Positions 44,926 through 55,800 of a stretch of DNA of 64,000 nt are shown here, piece after piece. The stretch's first letter is position 1; each line of letters starts with the position of its first letter. Both the position numbers and the translations under genes were made by a program. The notes under the pieces are model-generated. The model did not search any database, was not told the DNA's origin, and saw only the letters and a program-made list of their open reading frames with translations. Source of the stretch: Acanthococcus lagerstroemiae (Eukaryota; Arthropoda; Insecta; Hemiptera; Eriococcidae); the NCBI GenBank assembly GCA_031841125.1, contig CM063106.1:11904001-11968000 (forward strand), given 5' to 3'.

Positions 44926-47175
44926 CTACAACGATTTCCGTGACCTCCGTTTCATATTTGCGGTACACTGAGGACAAAACCATTTTCCATCTGGTGCTTT
45001 CGTGATGCCAACACAAGCATAATGATACCATTCATACTCGCACTGAAACGAAATTGACATTATTGGTAATCAAAATGCAAAATAGCAGCACAAATAAGAT
45101 TCTGATTCACGGAAATGTATTCCTCACGTTTTTACTATCACAGGCTACCATATCACCGTAGGCGACTTCGTTACATATACAGTATCGCTGCTCGTCGGGG
45201 TCGGCCTCCATTGCACCGGAATCATCTGCAATTTCAGAGGCATTGGTGGCTAGTTCAATAGCTGCTGCTTCAGCTGCCGCACTTGACTGACCTCGTCTCC
45301 TGTAATAAAATTTGAAATTATTTCCATCCCTCAATTTTAAAAGCAAATAATTTAGTGTAAAATATAAAAATATAGTAACATGATTTGTTAATGCTCACTA
45401 CTTTCATAGAATACAATCACGCCAAATAGACATTTAATCTCATTACAGCCAGGGACGAAAATAAGGGGGGGGAGCACCGGGGACAGCTTGCCCCCAAGCT
45501 CCCGCCGGAGTTGGGAAATTCTATAAATGGATCAGAAGTTGGGAAAATCCAACAAGTCAAAAGGTGTTTCTTTTCTTTCTTCTAATACAAACAAATTTTG
45601 ATACTGGAGAATTAATTTTGATTCAGTTGGGAATTTACCAATTTTTGCACTTCCAGAAAAAACTCTTCGCTATGTCCCTGATTACAGCTATCTTTTCTGA
45701 GGAATTTATTCCAAAACTATTTCATTAAGCCAAATTCCCATAGTAAGAACTACATCAAAATAGGTCTTTCACCTTCTATGTCGTTTCTGTGTTTGTTGAA
45801 CAGCAGCAATGGCAGTTTGCGCAGCACCAGAGAGTTCTCTATTGATAGTACTAATGTCGGTAGTTCTGTTGAAACCGGCGGAACCTGAATTTATGGCTTC
45901 ATAGGAGGCTTTCAAACTGGCTGTTCTTCGACCTTGCTGCATCTAGATACATACAACCGATAAGTAGATATATGGATACACGAGTACAACCTTTCTCTGC
46001 ACAGTACACACCTGCTGGGTCGCAACGATAGCCTGCGAAGCAGCGGCAGCAATTGCGGAGCCTCCTGCTCCCATTTGATCGACATTGAAAATAACCTGCG
46101 AGTGCACTGGATTCGCAGCTGGTAATGACAGTCTTTGAAATTTTTGTTCAACCGCGTTGACCGCGTCTTGTCGTTTCGGTTCTGTACATTGGCCAGATTA
46201 AAATAGATTTACAATGTTACATCCCCAGCCACCATTTCAAGACGTGAGAATAAAATAACACTGACCGTTTGCAATTGAATGTTTATTGGAACTGTCGTAA
46301 GGCTGATAGGATTGTCTTCTCGTGTTTCTGTGAACCGACGGCGCACTAGATGCAACTGGTAACGTTTCATCTGGTTCTTCAAGTCCTACAAATGGGTCAT
46401 AAGAGTAATGAATTAGCTTGCTATTTATAAGGCTATTAAACATCCACCAAGGTATTACAGTCGAACTTTCGACAGTACTCCAGAATTCAGAAACATCACT
46501 AGAATAAGATGTTTTCGAAACTAAAGGGCTTACTTTTTTCAATTATCTCGGTGATACCGCAATTATCCGCCTCCAGTTCCATTTTGAATTTCAAAATATC
46601 CTGATCTAGTCGTCTCATGTATTTACCCAACGAATCCGTCATTGTATTAGCAAGCTGAACTTTCTCTTCTAATGAACAAATTAAAGCTAGTAACTTCAAG
46701 CATTGAAGAGAACGTTCATTCAATTCAGATTCAACCAGTATTACCAGTATCCTCTAAAATTTTCTTATATTCTTTCATAATGAGACTGTGCTCGGCCTCC
46801 AGTTCAGACGATTGCATATGGAAAGCATTTTGAAAAAATCTAGCCGTTCGTTTTTCAATATTGTCCAAGGAGTCTACAAAAATAAAAAATATACCCGCTT
46901 ATACCACAAACTTTGGATTCTTTATGAATACAAGTACGTTGCTAAAAAGAAACTCACTTTGAACTTGTAGATCTAATTCACGCATATCAGTCAGTCTATC
47001 AACAGTCTCTTGGGGTAGGTGTTCAATAACTGAAAAAATAAGATGCGTCAGATTTTCAACGAGTGTATTTCTTTCAATGATTGAGTTGATGAGAGTTCAG
47101 AAATTTATAATCATATATCATGTGGTGACAAAACAGGCTTCACTTACGTTCCAGGTAGTCTTCTAAGTACAACAT
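44926..47175 (-). CDS. ING3: ING3-type PHD-finger chromatin protein
   Basis: Inhibitor-of-growth protein; in known animals ING3 is the histone-H3K4me3 reader of the NuA4/TIP60 acetyltransferase complex, acting in the nucleus. Exons on minus: 47175-47148, 47029-46958, 46873-46745, 46668-46534, 46385-46266, 46181-46012, 45942-45773, 45299-45128 and 45042-44926 (TAG). All introns are GT-AG and the frame is kept, giving 370 aa (human ING3 is a little over 400). The N-terminal ING domain has MLYLEDYLE, HLPQETVDRLTDMRELDLQ and EEKVQLANTM...LDQDILKFKMELEADNCGIT. The middle is alanine- and serine-rich with GRRTASLKASYEA, an ING3-specific phrase. The PHD finger (residues 315-358) keeps all ligands: C315, C317, C328, C333, H339, C342, C355, C358. 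A basic tail ends it. The start is chosen because MLYLEDYLE is the family start. A 231-bp MITE sits in the intron at 45300-45772. Confidence 0.95.
45450..45680. mobile_element. 231-bp hAT-like MITE in an ING3 intron
   Basis: Ends CAGGGACGAAAATAAG (45450) and TATGTCCCTG (ending 45680), with perfect 8-bp duplications ATTACAGC at 45442-45449 and 45681-45688. The interior matches the 8565-8776 family (GTTGGGAAAATCCAACAAG, TTTTGATACTGGAGAATT, GATTCAGTTGGGA). Confidence 0.9.
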
Positions 47176-48003
47176 TTCAAATTGTATGAATTGAGAATGT
47201 CAAGTGTGAAAATGTAAACTTGAAGAACTTCAATCAACCTAGTTGATTCAGGTAATTTTAAGGTAGTGAAGAAAGGAAACGGCATACGGCAGTTTCAGTT
47301 TCAGATTACGAGGGTTCAAGAACGTTTTATCCGAAAAAGAGTAGCAAAAAAGCAAAATGCGATTGTACTGATGGTCTACAACTTTATGGTGTATGTTTTC
47401 TGTTTTGGGCTTTATTGTTATATTGAACATAGAATAATCAATGACTGTTTGAAAAAAAAGACCTTAAAATCCTCTTTTATATAGGTCATTTTATCCAAAA
47501 ATAAGATGCATGACTGGACGCTGTTCAGTGTTCAACAAAAAGGGAACCAACTAACATTTGTAAACAAAATGAGTTATTACGTTATTAGTATCGTCGGAAA
47601 GAGCGTAAAAGGTAGAATTTGTCAAGATTGAGCCCCCGATTCAAAAATGAGTACTCACGTTGAAAAAAGCGTATCAGTAAACGCTGTGTCATATAGTTTC
47701 TATATGGCTCTTGAACTTCGAATATCGAATCACGTATTCTCAAAAAGCGGATTTTGCTAGTTGGTTCCTTCTAGCCGAATCACGTCCATTTACGATTTAC
47801 GTCACCCGCGCCCTCGTGCTTCTGTGCTTGTGTATTCCGGTTTCAACTTCCCATCGTGATATCAAAATCGAAAATTAAATTGGTGTAATAATCAAATTTG
47901 TGTTTTCTATCTCTGCTCTGAATTCCTATATTATTTCCATCTCAGATCTCATGCCCATTTCTACAATGGAAGCCTATCTGCATGGAGTTTAACGTCATAC
48001 TTG
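47176..48003. promoter_or_regulatory. Divergent ING3/FAM20B intergenic interval
   Basis: 828 bp separate the two start codons, which point away from each other, so both promoters and 5' UTRs must lie here or in an unseen 5' exon. About a third of the interval (47516-47787) is a MITE. No TATA box can be assigned with confidence. The name rests on layout alone. Confidence 0.6.
47516..47787 (+). mobile_element. GGACGCTGTTCAGC-family MITE, copy 3
   Basis: Starts GGACGCTGTTCAGTG and ends CACGTCC; orientation A (AACATTTGTAAACAAAATGA first). The flanks do not show matching 4-bp duplications, so it is older or altered. Lies between the ING3 and FAM20B start codons. Confidence 0.85.
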
Positions 48004-50152
48004 ATGCTTATCTTTAACAGATTTCGAAAATTGTGCTCATTATTTTCCTTTAAACTTATCGTATTACTACTGATATGCATATTTATTGTTAATTTATACC
48101 TCTTCTATAATTTAAAGTCTATCAGCTACCTACAAAACACCGTTCATGTCTTGGTAAGTTACTACAACTCTCTCATTGTGACCAGGTGCAATATTAATCT
48201 TTTTTACTTTTGATGTTTGGTGTTTGTTTTAGCAAAATAAACAAGCGCTTCTGGAACAAGAAAAGGCTAAAGTCACCGAGTCCGTTGATACCAAGAAGGA
48301 AACGAGCAAACGCAGTTGTAAGGCTGGTAACTACTCTCTGTTTATATCCGATGTGATACTGCAGTTGAAAGAGGACCTCGAGGAATTTTACTTTAGTAGT
48401 CCGAATTCTACAACTCTGTCTCAACGATGCAATCAATTTTTGCAAGATTCGCGGTTGAATGTACAACATGGACTCATTCTGGTAATATGTTTACGAATGT
48501 ATCTTAATTCGTAGTGTTTTGGAAGTTCTGTGGAAATAATTTTATTAGAACATTTCAAACTAAAACACCTTTTTAGAGTGATATGTTCAATAATTTTAGA
48601 AGTCAATTAACTTATGACAAATCAAAATTGAATATTGCAAGTTTTTTATTTATTTATTACAGACTGAAGACGAAATAGATTTTGCTACTAGGCAACTTCT
48701 TATCGAACTGAAAACCGCCACTGTTTTACGAGTTGAAAATGCACCGAAAGGATCTCAACTAAAACTATTAGCTAATTTAACAAAGAATATTACGGCCATT
48801 ATTAAACCAAAGTGGTAAGTTTCCAGCGATTCCAGTGTGTTTTTACGATCTAACAGGTTGACTGATCTCATGTTATTGAAGATATATTGAATTTTCCCGT
48901 CACTTTTCAGCTGAAACTCTATAATTCTATATTCCTAATTTTCGTCTGTTCAGGTACTCGCCATTTGATATCATCACCGGACCAGTATACGCCGGAAAAG
49001 ATCGTCACTATGGTGAGGTGATCGCATTCTATTTGTCTATTCTACTAGGACTTCCGAAAGTACCTCCAGCTGTTGTACGACGATTTGATCTACAGAAAGA
49101 AATTATGTCAGTCGCAGATCAAAAGTTACTCGGTACTTTTCTACTTAAAGGTACGCAGTTTTCAATCAGTATTTAAATCTTTTGTCACTTCTTGATTCTT
49201 CACTCAACATGTGTTCCGTTTTTCATGATTTCGTCTTTCTACAGATAATAACACGTGTTTTTACGGAGTCTGCCATTACTGCAATCCTATGGACTTGTTG
49301 TGCACAGACTCGAAGACTTTAGAAGGGTCATTAATTTACTACCTCTCATCCACATTTAAGTTGAAGGTGTTACAACATCCATGGCGAAGGACGTACCGAT
49401 GCAGATCGCTGGCTCGGTAATTATCGTGGCTCAGTTTTATTGTTGAGCATCTGCTGATAGGGACACCAGTAACTGAAATATCTGTTTTGTGTTAGATGGG
49501 AGATAGATGAAAACTATTGCATAATGATACGAAACTCGAGATTCTATTCCAACGAGCAGAATAAAGCTGTACTTCTTGATCTCATTGATGTGGCTGTATT
49601 CGATTTCCTCATTGGTAATGGAGATCGTCATCATTACGAATTCGTGAAGAGTTTCAAAAAGCCCAGAGTTTTGATGGTTGACAATGGAAAGAGGTACTCA
49701 GTTCATTTCTGAGTTCTTGAAATCAACGAATTGCAGGGGAAAAAATTGATCAGTTGATATTATTTCGTTGGTTTCAGTTTCGGTAATCCTTACGTTGACC
49801 ATATTGATATATTGGCACCATTATACCATTGCTGCACGTAAGTATATTCAGCTTCAGAACGAATTACCTTAAAATACCAACCTAAAAATTTCAATTTCAG
49901 ATTTTAGTTCCCTAGTAAACTCGTATTTTGTTATCTTTCAGACTACGTAATTCAACATGGATCAATTTGCTGCAATTGCGAGGCGGAGAGTTATCAAAAT
50001 GGCTTAAGTATTTGCTAAATACGTCGGACAGCGATGTCGTAATCAATGATATGAATTTTCAAGCACTTGACCGAAGGCTTTTGTTGGTTTTTGCTACGTT
50101 AAAATACTGTTTCCAGAAAACTGGAATGCAAAATGTGCTAGTCGATGAGTGA
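48004..50152 (+). CDS. FAM20B: FAM20B-like secretory-pathway glycan (xylose) kinase
   Basis: In studied animals FAM20B is a Golgi kinase that phosphorylates xylose in the glycosaminoglycan linkage region. Exons: 48004-48153, 48233-48481, 48663-48814, 48954-49150, 49245-49416, 49496-49693, 49778-49837 and 49942-50152 (TGA); GT-AG introns, frame kept, 462 aa (human about 409). A type II membrane anchor lies at residues about 17-37 (LIVLLLICIFIVNLYLF). Kinase residues: K181 in IIKPKW (ATP lysine), E205 in YAGKDRHYGE, a cysteine-rich NNTCFYGVCHYC near 251-262, catalytic D350 in LIGNGDRHHYEF, and metal-binding D369 in VDNGKSFGNP. TWINLLQLRGGEL and the VLVDE end match the FAM20B C-terminus. Closer to FAM20B than FAM20C because of HPWRRTYR and CFYG...C. 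Odd points: HYGE where HNAE is usual, and NG where NA is usual. The start is the ATG just before the anchor. AATAAA follows at 50305. Confidence 0.93.
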
Positions 50153-50304
50153 TAACTATGAAATAATTATCAATATAAGTTGATTTATGATACAGGTTGT
50201 TTCAATTCAGTCGTGAAACCGCTGGTCAGGCTAAAACGCTGCTGACGATATTGAAATTAGTAGTGATGAAAGGAAATGTATTTCTTACTTCAAAGAATTG
50301 AAGA

Positions 50305-50310
50305 AATAAA
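50305..50310 (+). terminator. Probable poly(A) signal of the FAM20B-like gene
   Basis: AATAAA, 153 bp after the stop codon. Confidence 0.5.
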
Positions 50311-50496
50311 TTTAAGTTTTTTCTTTGCAAGCCGATATGGAGCTCTGTTACAAGCTTACATTACCTCTTGAGCATTAAAATTTGAAACTGGTCATACACT
50401 CTTGACAGCTTATTGTTGAATGTAAGGGGTTATGTGGGGCCAGATTGCAACGCCGTGTTTTTCTTTGTGAATCTGTGCTATGTAAATTATCATTTA

Positions 50497-50905
50497 CAGT
50501 GGAACTTCCCTATAATGAACTTTTTGGCTGGTCCCTTGGAATTTCCATTCAAAAACGTTTCTTTATAACGAAAGAAAATTTCTATATAACGAACTTTTTT
50601 TCACCGTTGAGAAGCCCGAATGCTTGAATCACGTTGAAAACATGTACAGTGCTTTCTGGTAATTCAACGATTGACCAAAACGATAACGAGAACTGCACTG
50701 TACATATATATGGGTGGGCATTTCTTTTCATTAAAAGCTCTTTGTTTCTCGTGTGTATTCTACCTAATCAATTATATCCGTTATTATTTACATACAGTGA
50801 TACAGTATGCATAAAGTTTACCTTACGGTGCTGTAGATGTACATACATACGAACTCGAAGTTTTTCTTGGTCCCCTTGGAGGTTCATTATATGGAAGTTC
50901 CACTG
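50497..50905. mobile_element. pogo/Tigger-like MITE, 409 bp
   Basis: Ends CAGTGGAACTTCCCTATAAT (50497) and the near-complement ATTATATGGAAGTTCCACTG (ending 50905), flanked by TA on both sides (50495-50496, 50906-50907). CAGTGGAAC ends with TATAACGAAC phrases inside are typical of pogo-type elements. No transposase. Confidence 0.8.
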
Positions 50906-52866
50906 TATATCAGAGTTTCCTCAGAATATTGGAATTGTTATGTACATATATATATATATATATATTTTTTTTTTTTCTATAAGAACTGTCAAGAAAAAGA
51001 AAAATGGGTTTTTAACACCAGAGGCACATTTCATGATTCCAGTCACATATAGTATTTCATACTCACCTACTTTTCAGAATCTGGTTGCGTATGGGTAAAT
51101 TCACCCAATAACTCGTAATTTTAAGTTTTTTTTTTTAAAATGCATTTTTGAATTAATTTTTTGATTTTTTTTTTCATGGAATGTGTAATGTATATACCTT
51201 AAGGCATGTATAAGTTTCAACAATCTACCACCCCCTAGTTGGGGCAGGGGGATACGATTTGTAAACGACGAAGGAATTTTTGTGGAATTGTGTGCTCTAA
51301 ATCAAAAATATTATAAATTAAATTCACATTAAATTTAACTCTAAAAATTAATATCAATAAAATTGAAATTATTCAAAACAATCTTATTCAATTATAATGT
51401 CATTAAATTAAATTTTTAAATTAATCAAATCAGTTCCATCATAATTCATCGAGAACTCAATTTCCCAAAATTTGCTCATAGATTGTTCTTGTTTATCACG
51501 GCAGTGTTGGATACTGGACACAATCAGTGGAATATGCTTTTTAATACGGGAAGCGTAAGACAATTTTTCCGGATCCTTTATTTCAATTTTCAGTGTTATG
51601 CATGAAGGAAAATCGATTAAATCGATAACTCGAGGATTTTTACCGATAGGTAATCGATTAGAGGCAAGCTTATCGATTTAAATCGATTTTTTGACAGTCC
51701 TAACTCGGATAATGACGAAGAGAAAAAATCTTGTAGACGGCGAAGGAAAATTTTGTGTATAAATTGATTGTAGGTAGCCACCAGTTCGAAAAAATTTAAT
51801 ACTGAGCACGTTGCTATATTCTACAGTGTTGGCTTGCTACAAATATGCGGTTATTCAATATTTGTGATAATTGCGGTTTACAGTTTATTACTATAGTCTA
51901 CGAAGGAAAATGTAGAGTACGGAAAGTCGATTTTCAGTTAAAAAGCATTAGATATGTATAACCATATTAACTTCAGAATTTTCAGAAATTATTTTATGGA
52001 TGAGACATAACATCCTTCTAACTATAAGGATTCAGGGTTTCTATTTTTTTCGGCAATAAATGTCACCCACAATAAGCACTACAAAAATGTGCAAACCACG
52101 AAGGAATAAAAGTGGTTACACAAGTTCAACGTGGTCTGTAGACTCTTTAAGGGATCAAAATTTTGGGCAGCGCCCTCAAATGACTTGCACAACATATCTC
52201 TTTAAAAAAAACATTCCACATACATTTTTTATCAGAAATATCTGTCTGTGTGACGCGTTTTTAAGAAAAATCCGTGAGTGGTTACATAGACGACGATGGA
52301 ATTTTGACCATAATTTGACAGGTTGGGGATGTTAGGTATGTAAGGTTATGTATTTGGAATTCTTTGGTAGATTGACGTGATAGAAGAGATTTACACTTAT
52401 CTAACAAAAAAAAATTATCGTTCTAACATTCTTAGTTTTTGAAATACTAAACGGTTACTTAAATATTGAGTTATTGGGAGAATGACCCGTATTTACCAGT
52501 AAGTCGTACAATCTATTTTTTAATTGCAACTGGTATTAGGTATACAACACCTTGTATGTTCTCCCGATTACTAACTCTCATTCAATGCCAGAACTTTCCA
52601 GAGGACCAATATCTAATAATTATAGACTTTTGGTAATTAACATAGTAGGTATAGTAGGAAACGTGCGACAAAGTCACCACCGATTATGCTATTATGTATA
52701 AAGTATACTGAATCGTCATCAATGCAAGTTAACATACTGCGGTTCTAAGTTATAACTTCCTATATGTATACCGGCTATACAATGTTTAAAATAACAAAGT
52801 TTACATGATTTTTACATTTCTTATCCGAAAAATGGACGGTTATTCATTTCTTATAATACTTAAATT
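50906..52866. other. Interval between the convergent FAM20B and FMO genes
   Basis: AT-rich. Includes a (TA)n tract at about 50946-50966 and a TTAAATT-rich block at 51300-51430. The 91-codon frame at 52060-52335 has no domain. No gene is supported; the 3' UTRs of both neighbours should end here. Confidence 0.4.
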
Positions 52867-55800
52867 TTACCCTTGGCGTGATACAAACGTGTCATCATCG
52901 GTGACTTCCAACATATAGTTCCTGAAGGTCTTAAAATTTTCCCTCCGGAGTCTCAGATTCTCTGCGTACATTTTGAAAATCACACAAGGACGCAATTTTA
53001 TTTCTCCAAAAGTAGCAAGGTCATTGAAATAATCCTTCGTGTTGGCCTTCGAACAAAAATAACGAGATTTTGGTACATTCGCCGCTAATTTTTGCTTATC
53101 CTCCTCTTGTAGGGATGTTAACATCGCGCTGGTAGAAGGTAAGCGAATTTTTTCTGTCAAAATCTTCAAAAATACTTCAGCCTAGGACACAAAAAATGAT
53201 ATATTTCCTGAATTCGATTTCACCACTGTAATACTCGAACATGCATTAAAATTTGAAAAATAATTTTTTTGGCTAAGATTATATATGGCCAATATCTGAT
53301 GGAAAATATGCGATTTTGCAATTTTTGACATTTTCACACAATTCAACAAATACAAACCTGTAGGTCGACCAATGAGAAAAGAATGGTCAGCGATACCAAC
53401 CCAATGAAACACATAGTCGGGTGTGTAATATTAATAAATTGTTTGTACAGAGGTTTCACTATTCTGCCCTCGACGATTTCAATACCGCATGACTGATTTA
53501 AAAATGGGTATTCGTACAGGTAACCTGCAGTAAGGAAATAAAATTAAAAGAAGAATTGAAAATCTCGGTCAACTGAAATACCTAAAGGCCTATGTAGTAG
53601 AATTTGTTGATTGATCTTCTTCACCAGTGCATAATATTATTGCGTCGACGATAGTAGAAGTTCCATCAGCAAAACATACTTCGTCGCCATTTATTGAACA
53701 CGTTCTTGGTTTTGTCTGAATGTTCTCACCTACATCGTGCTTTTTACTTCCGTAGCTTAAAATTACCTGCAGGAAGAACAGTTACGTAGTAAACTAAATG
53801 TGATTTTTTTTTTTTTACATAATGAAAGTAGTTTGAAGAATCCGTTGGTTTTTTTGAAGGTACTTAAAAAGCAAATATTTGGAAGAGTAAGAATGAACAC
53901 AATGCAAAACTATATAAAACAATATGCACCGAATGTCATTATTGTTTTGAGAGACAACTCTGTTCGTATGTCCTCCTTCTTACAGGTTCCTACATGAACT
54001 GAGAGAAAGGAAGATAAATGGTTTTTCCTGCAATTCCACTCGGCTGGAGTGTAATAACGCGTTTGAGATTTAAATTTTAATCTTTGATGACTTAAAAAAA
54101 ATTGCCAAGAAAGTATGGCAATTTCTTCGGTTCGTTGTTATAATCAGAAAAGTCAACCTCATTCGCTACTGCGGCACATTCAATAGCAATATCCAGCCCT
54201 GAAGCGCCTGCTCCAACGACTAACACTCGTTTTCCTTCGTAACGTCCATTGCGTCTATAACAACGGCTATGTATTAAATGACCTCTAAATGTATCCATTC
54301 CGGGAATGTTGGGTATAAAAGGCTTCCCCCAATGGCTGAAACAAATTATTTTCAATTCACGTAAATACTAGCAATGAAGTCATCCCGCCTGACAATTGCC
54401 GACAGAAATCCGACAGTGTCAGAACTGCCAATTCTGACATTAAAAATGACACAAATGACAATTGCTTTAGCCAATCAGAACGCTGCGATGCAATTTCTGA
54501 CACAAAAATGGTTCTAAACCGACAAAATACTGGCAAAGTAGGCGGGGCATGCTTCCTTTGTCAGAAATTTGACGGTCCGACAGTGTCATTATTGTCGGCC
54601 GACAGAAATTTTGTCAGACGGGATGTGTTCAGAATGGGGTGTACATGTTTTGGTATAAGTATTCATATTATGCCAAGTGACTATCCTCCCCCAAATGTAC
54701 AATTAAGCCTTGGAAATAAGGGATACAATTTTAATTTCACAATTGAGCCTACTTCAGCAAAAAAAAAAAAAGACGTAAGTATTTCATAAGTAAAAATATT
54801 CATTTCCGGAATAATAAATCACTTATTACACTAACCCTTCACACGGTAAACTATGAAGATGATAATTCATCACATACTAACCCACTGCCAACAATAACAC
54901 CATCAAAAATGTACTTTTCGCTAGTCCTGTCCTTCAGATTCTGTACAGTTACGTGCCATCTGTTATCCTGTCTAGATACATCAATTACTTGACAATGAAG
55001 CTGAATAACAAGATACTCGTATTATACATTTCAACTGAGCTGAAGCAATACGGGTATGACATTTATATTATAATGAAATTGAATATTAATAAGTGAATAA
55101 GTACCTACCTATTCACTAAAAATTTTTTTAAACATGATTTTCTTGTGCGGAAGTTAAGTCAAAAGTTGTGTGCAATCGCAGAATTTCGTATTATTTTAGT
55201 ACAATAAGATAACAATAGGCGGCATAACCGTGACCAGGTTCGCTAGTGTCGACCTCCTGCAAAGGTGATCAAGGTCAGGGGCGTACGCACGGGGGAGGGG
55301 GGGGGGGTCAACCCCCCCATAGGCCAAAAAAAAAACGAGAGAAGGGAAAAAATGATATTTTGAGGCATAATGCAATAACCTCAAGTATTATCAGAAAACA
55401 TACCAATTCGGGCCGGTCATCCGCTAGGAGCGTTACAGTTGGCAAAATTGAAAACTGCTTCAAATAACACCAGAGTGTTGTCACCTTAAAAATTACAGTA
55501 TTTCGTTTCCCAAGTTTTGTCAACCCCTCCCTTGCTGAAATCCTGCGTACGCGCCTGATCAAGGTTGATGTTCCCATAAGAAGACGTGTAAAGTTGGTAT
55601 TCTTTAAAGCTTCCATAATCGCTGAAAATCGGTTTTCTTGAGTCATATAACATGTCAAATTAAGGCTTGAAGTCTCTAGTTCATGATAAAAGGTAATTTA
55701 ATGCACTTAATTCGCTCAAGTTGGATGAATAAGTTAATTTCTAAATTACTGTTTTTCTTATGGAAGTTTACCGCTGGTACAAAACGCGCTTGTAAGCAAC

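Noticed and set aside
49380..49416. hAT-like end GGACGTACCGATG inside a FAM20B exon
   Set aside because: It is codon-level sequence of the conserved HPWRRTYR region; no partner end or target duplication.
50634..51098. 154-codon + frame downstream of the FAM20B-like gene
   Set aside because: It runs through a pogo-like MITE, a (TA)n tract and a poly-T run; no domain.
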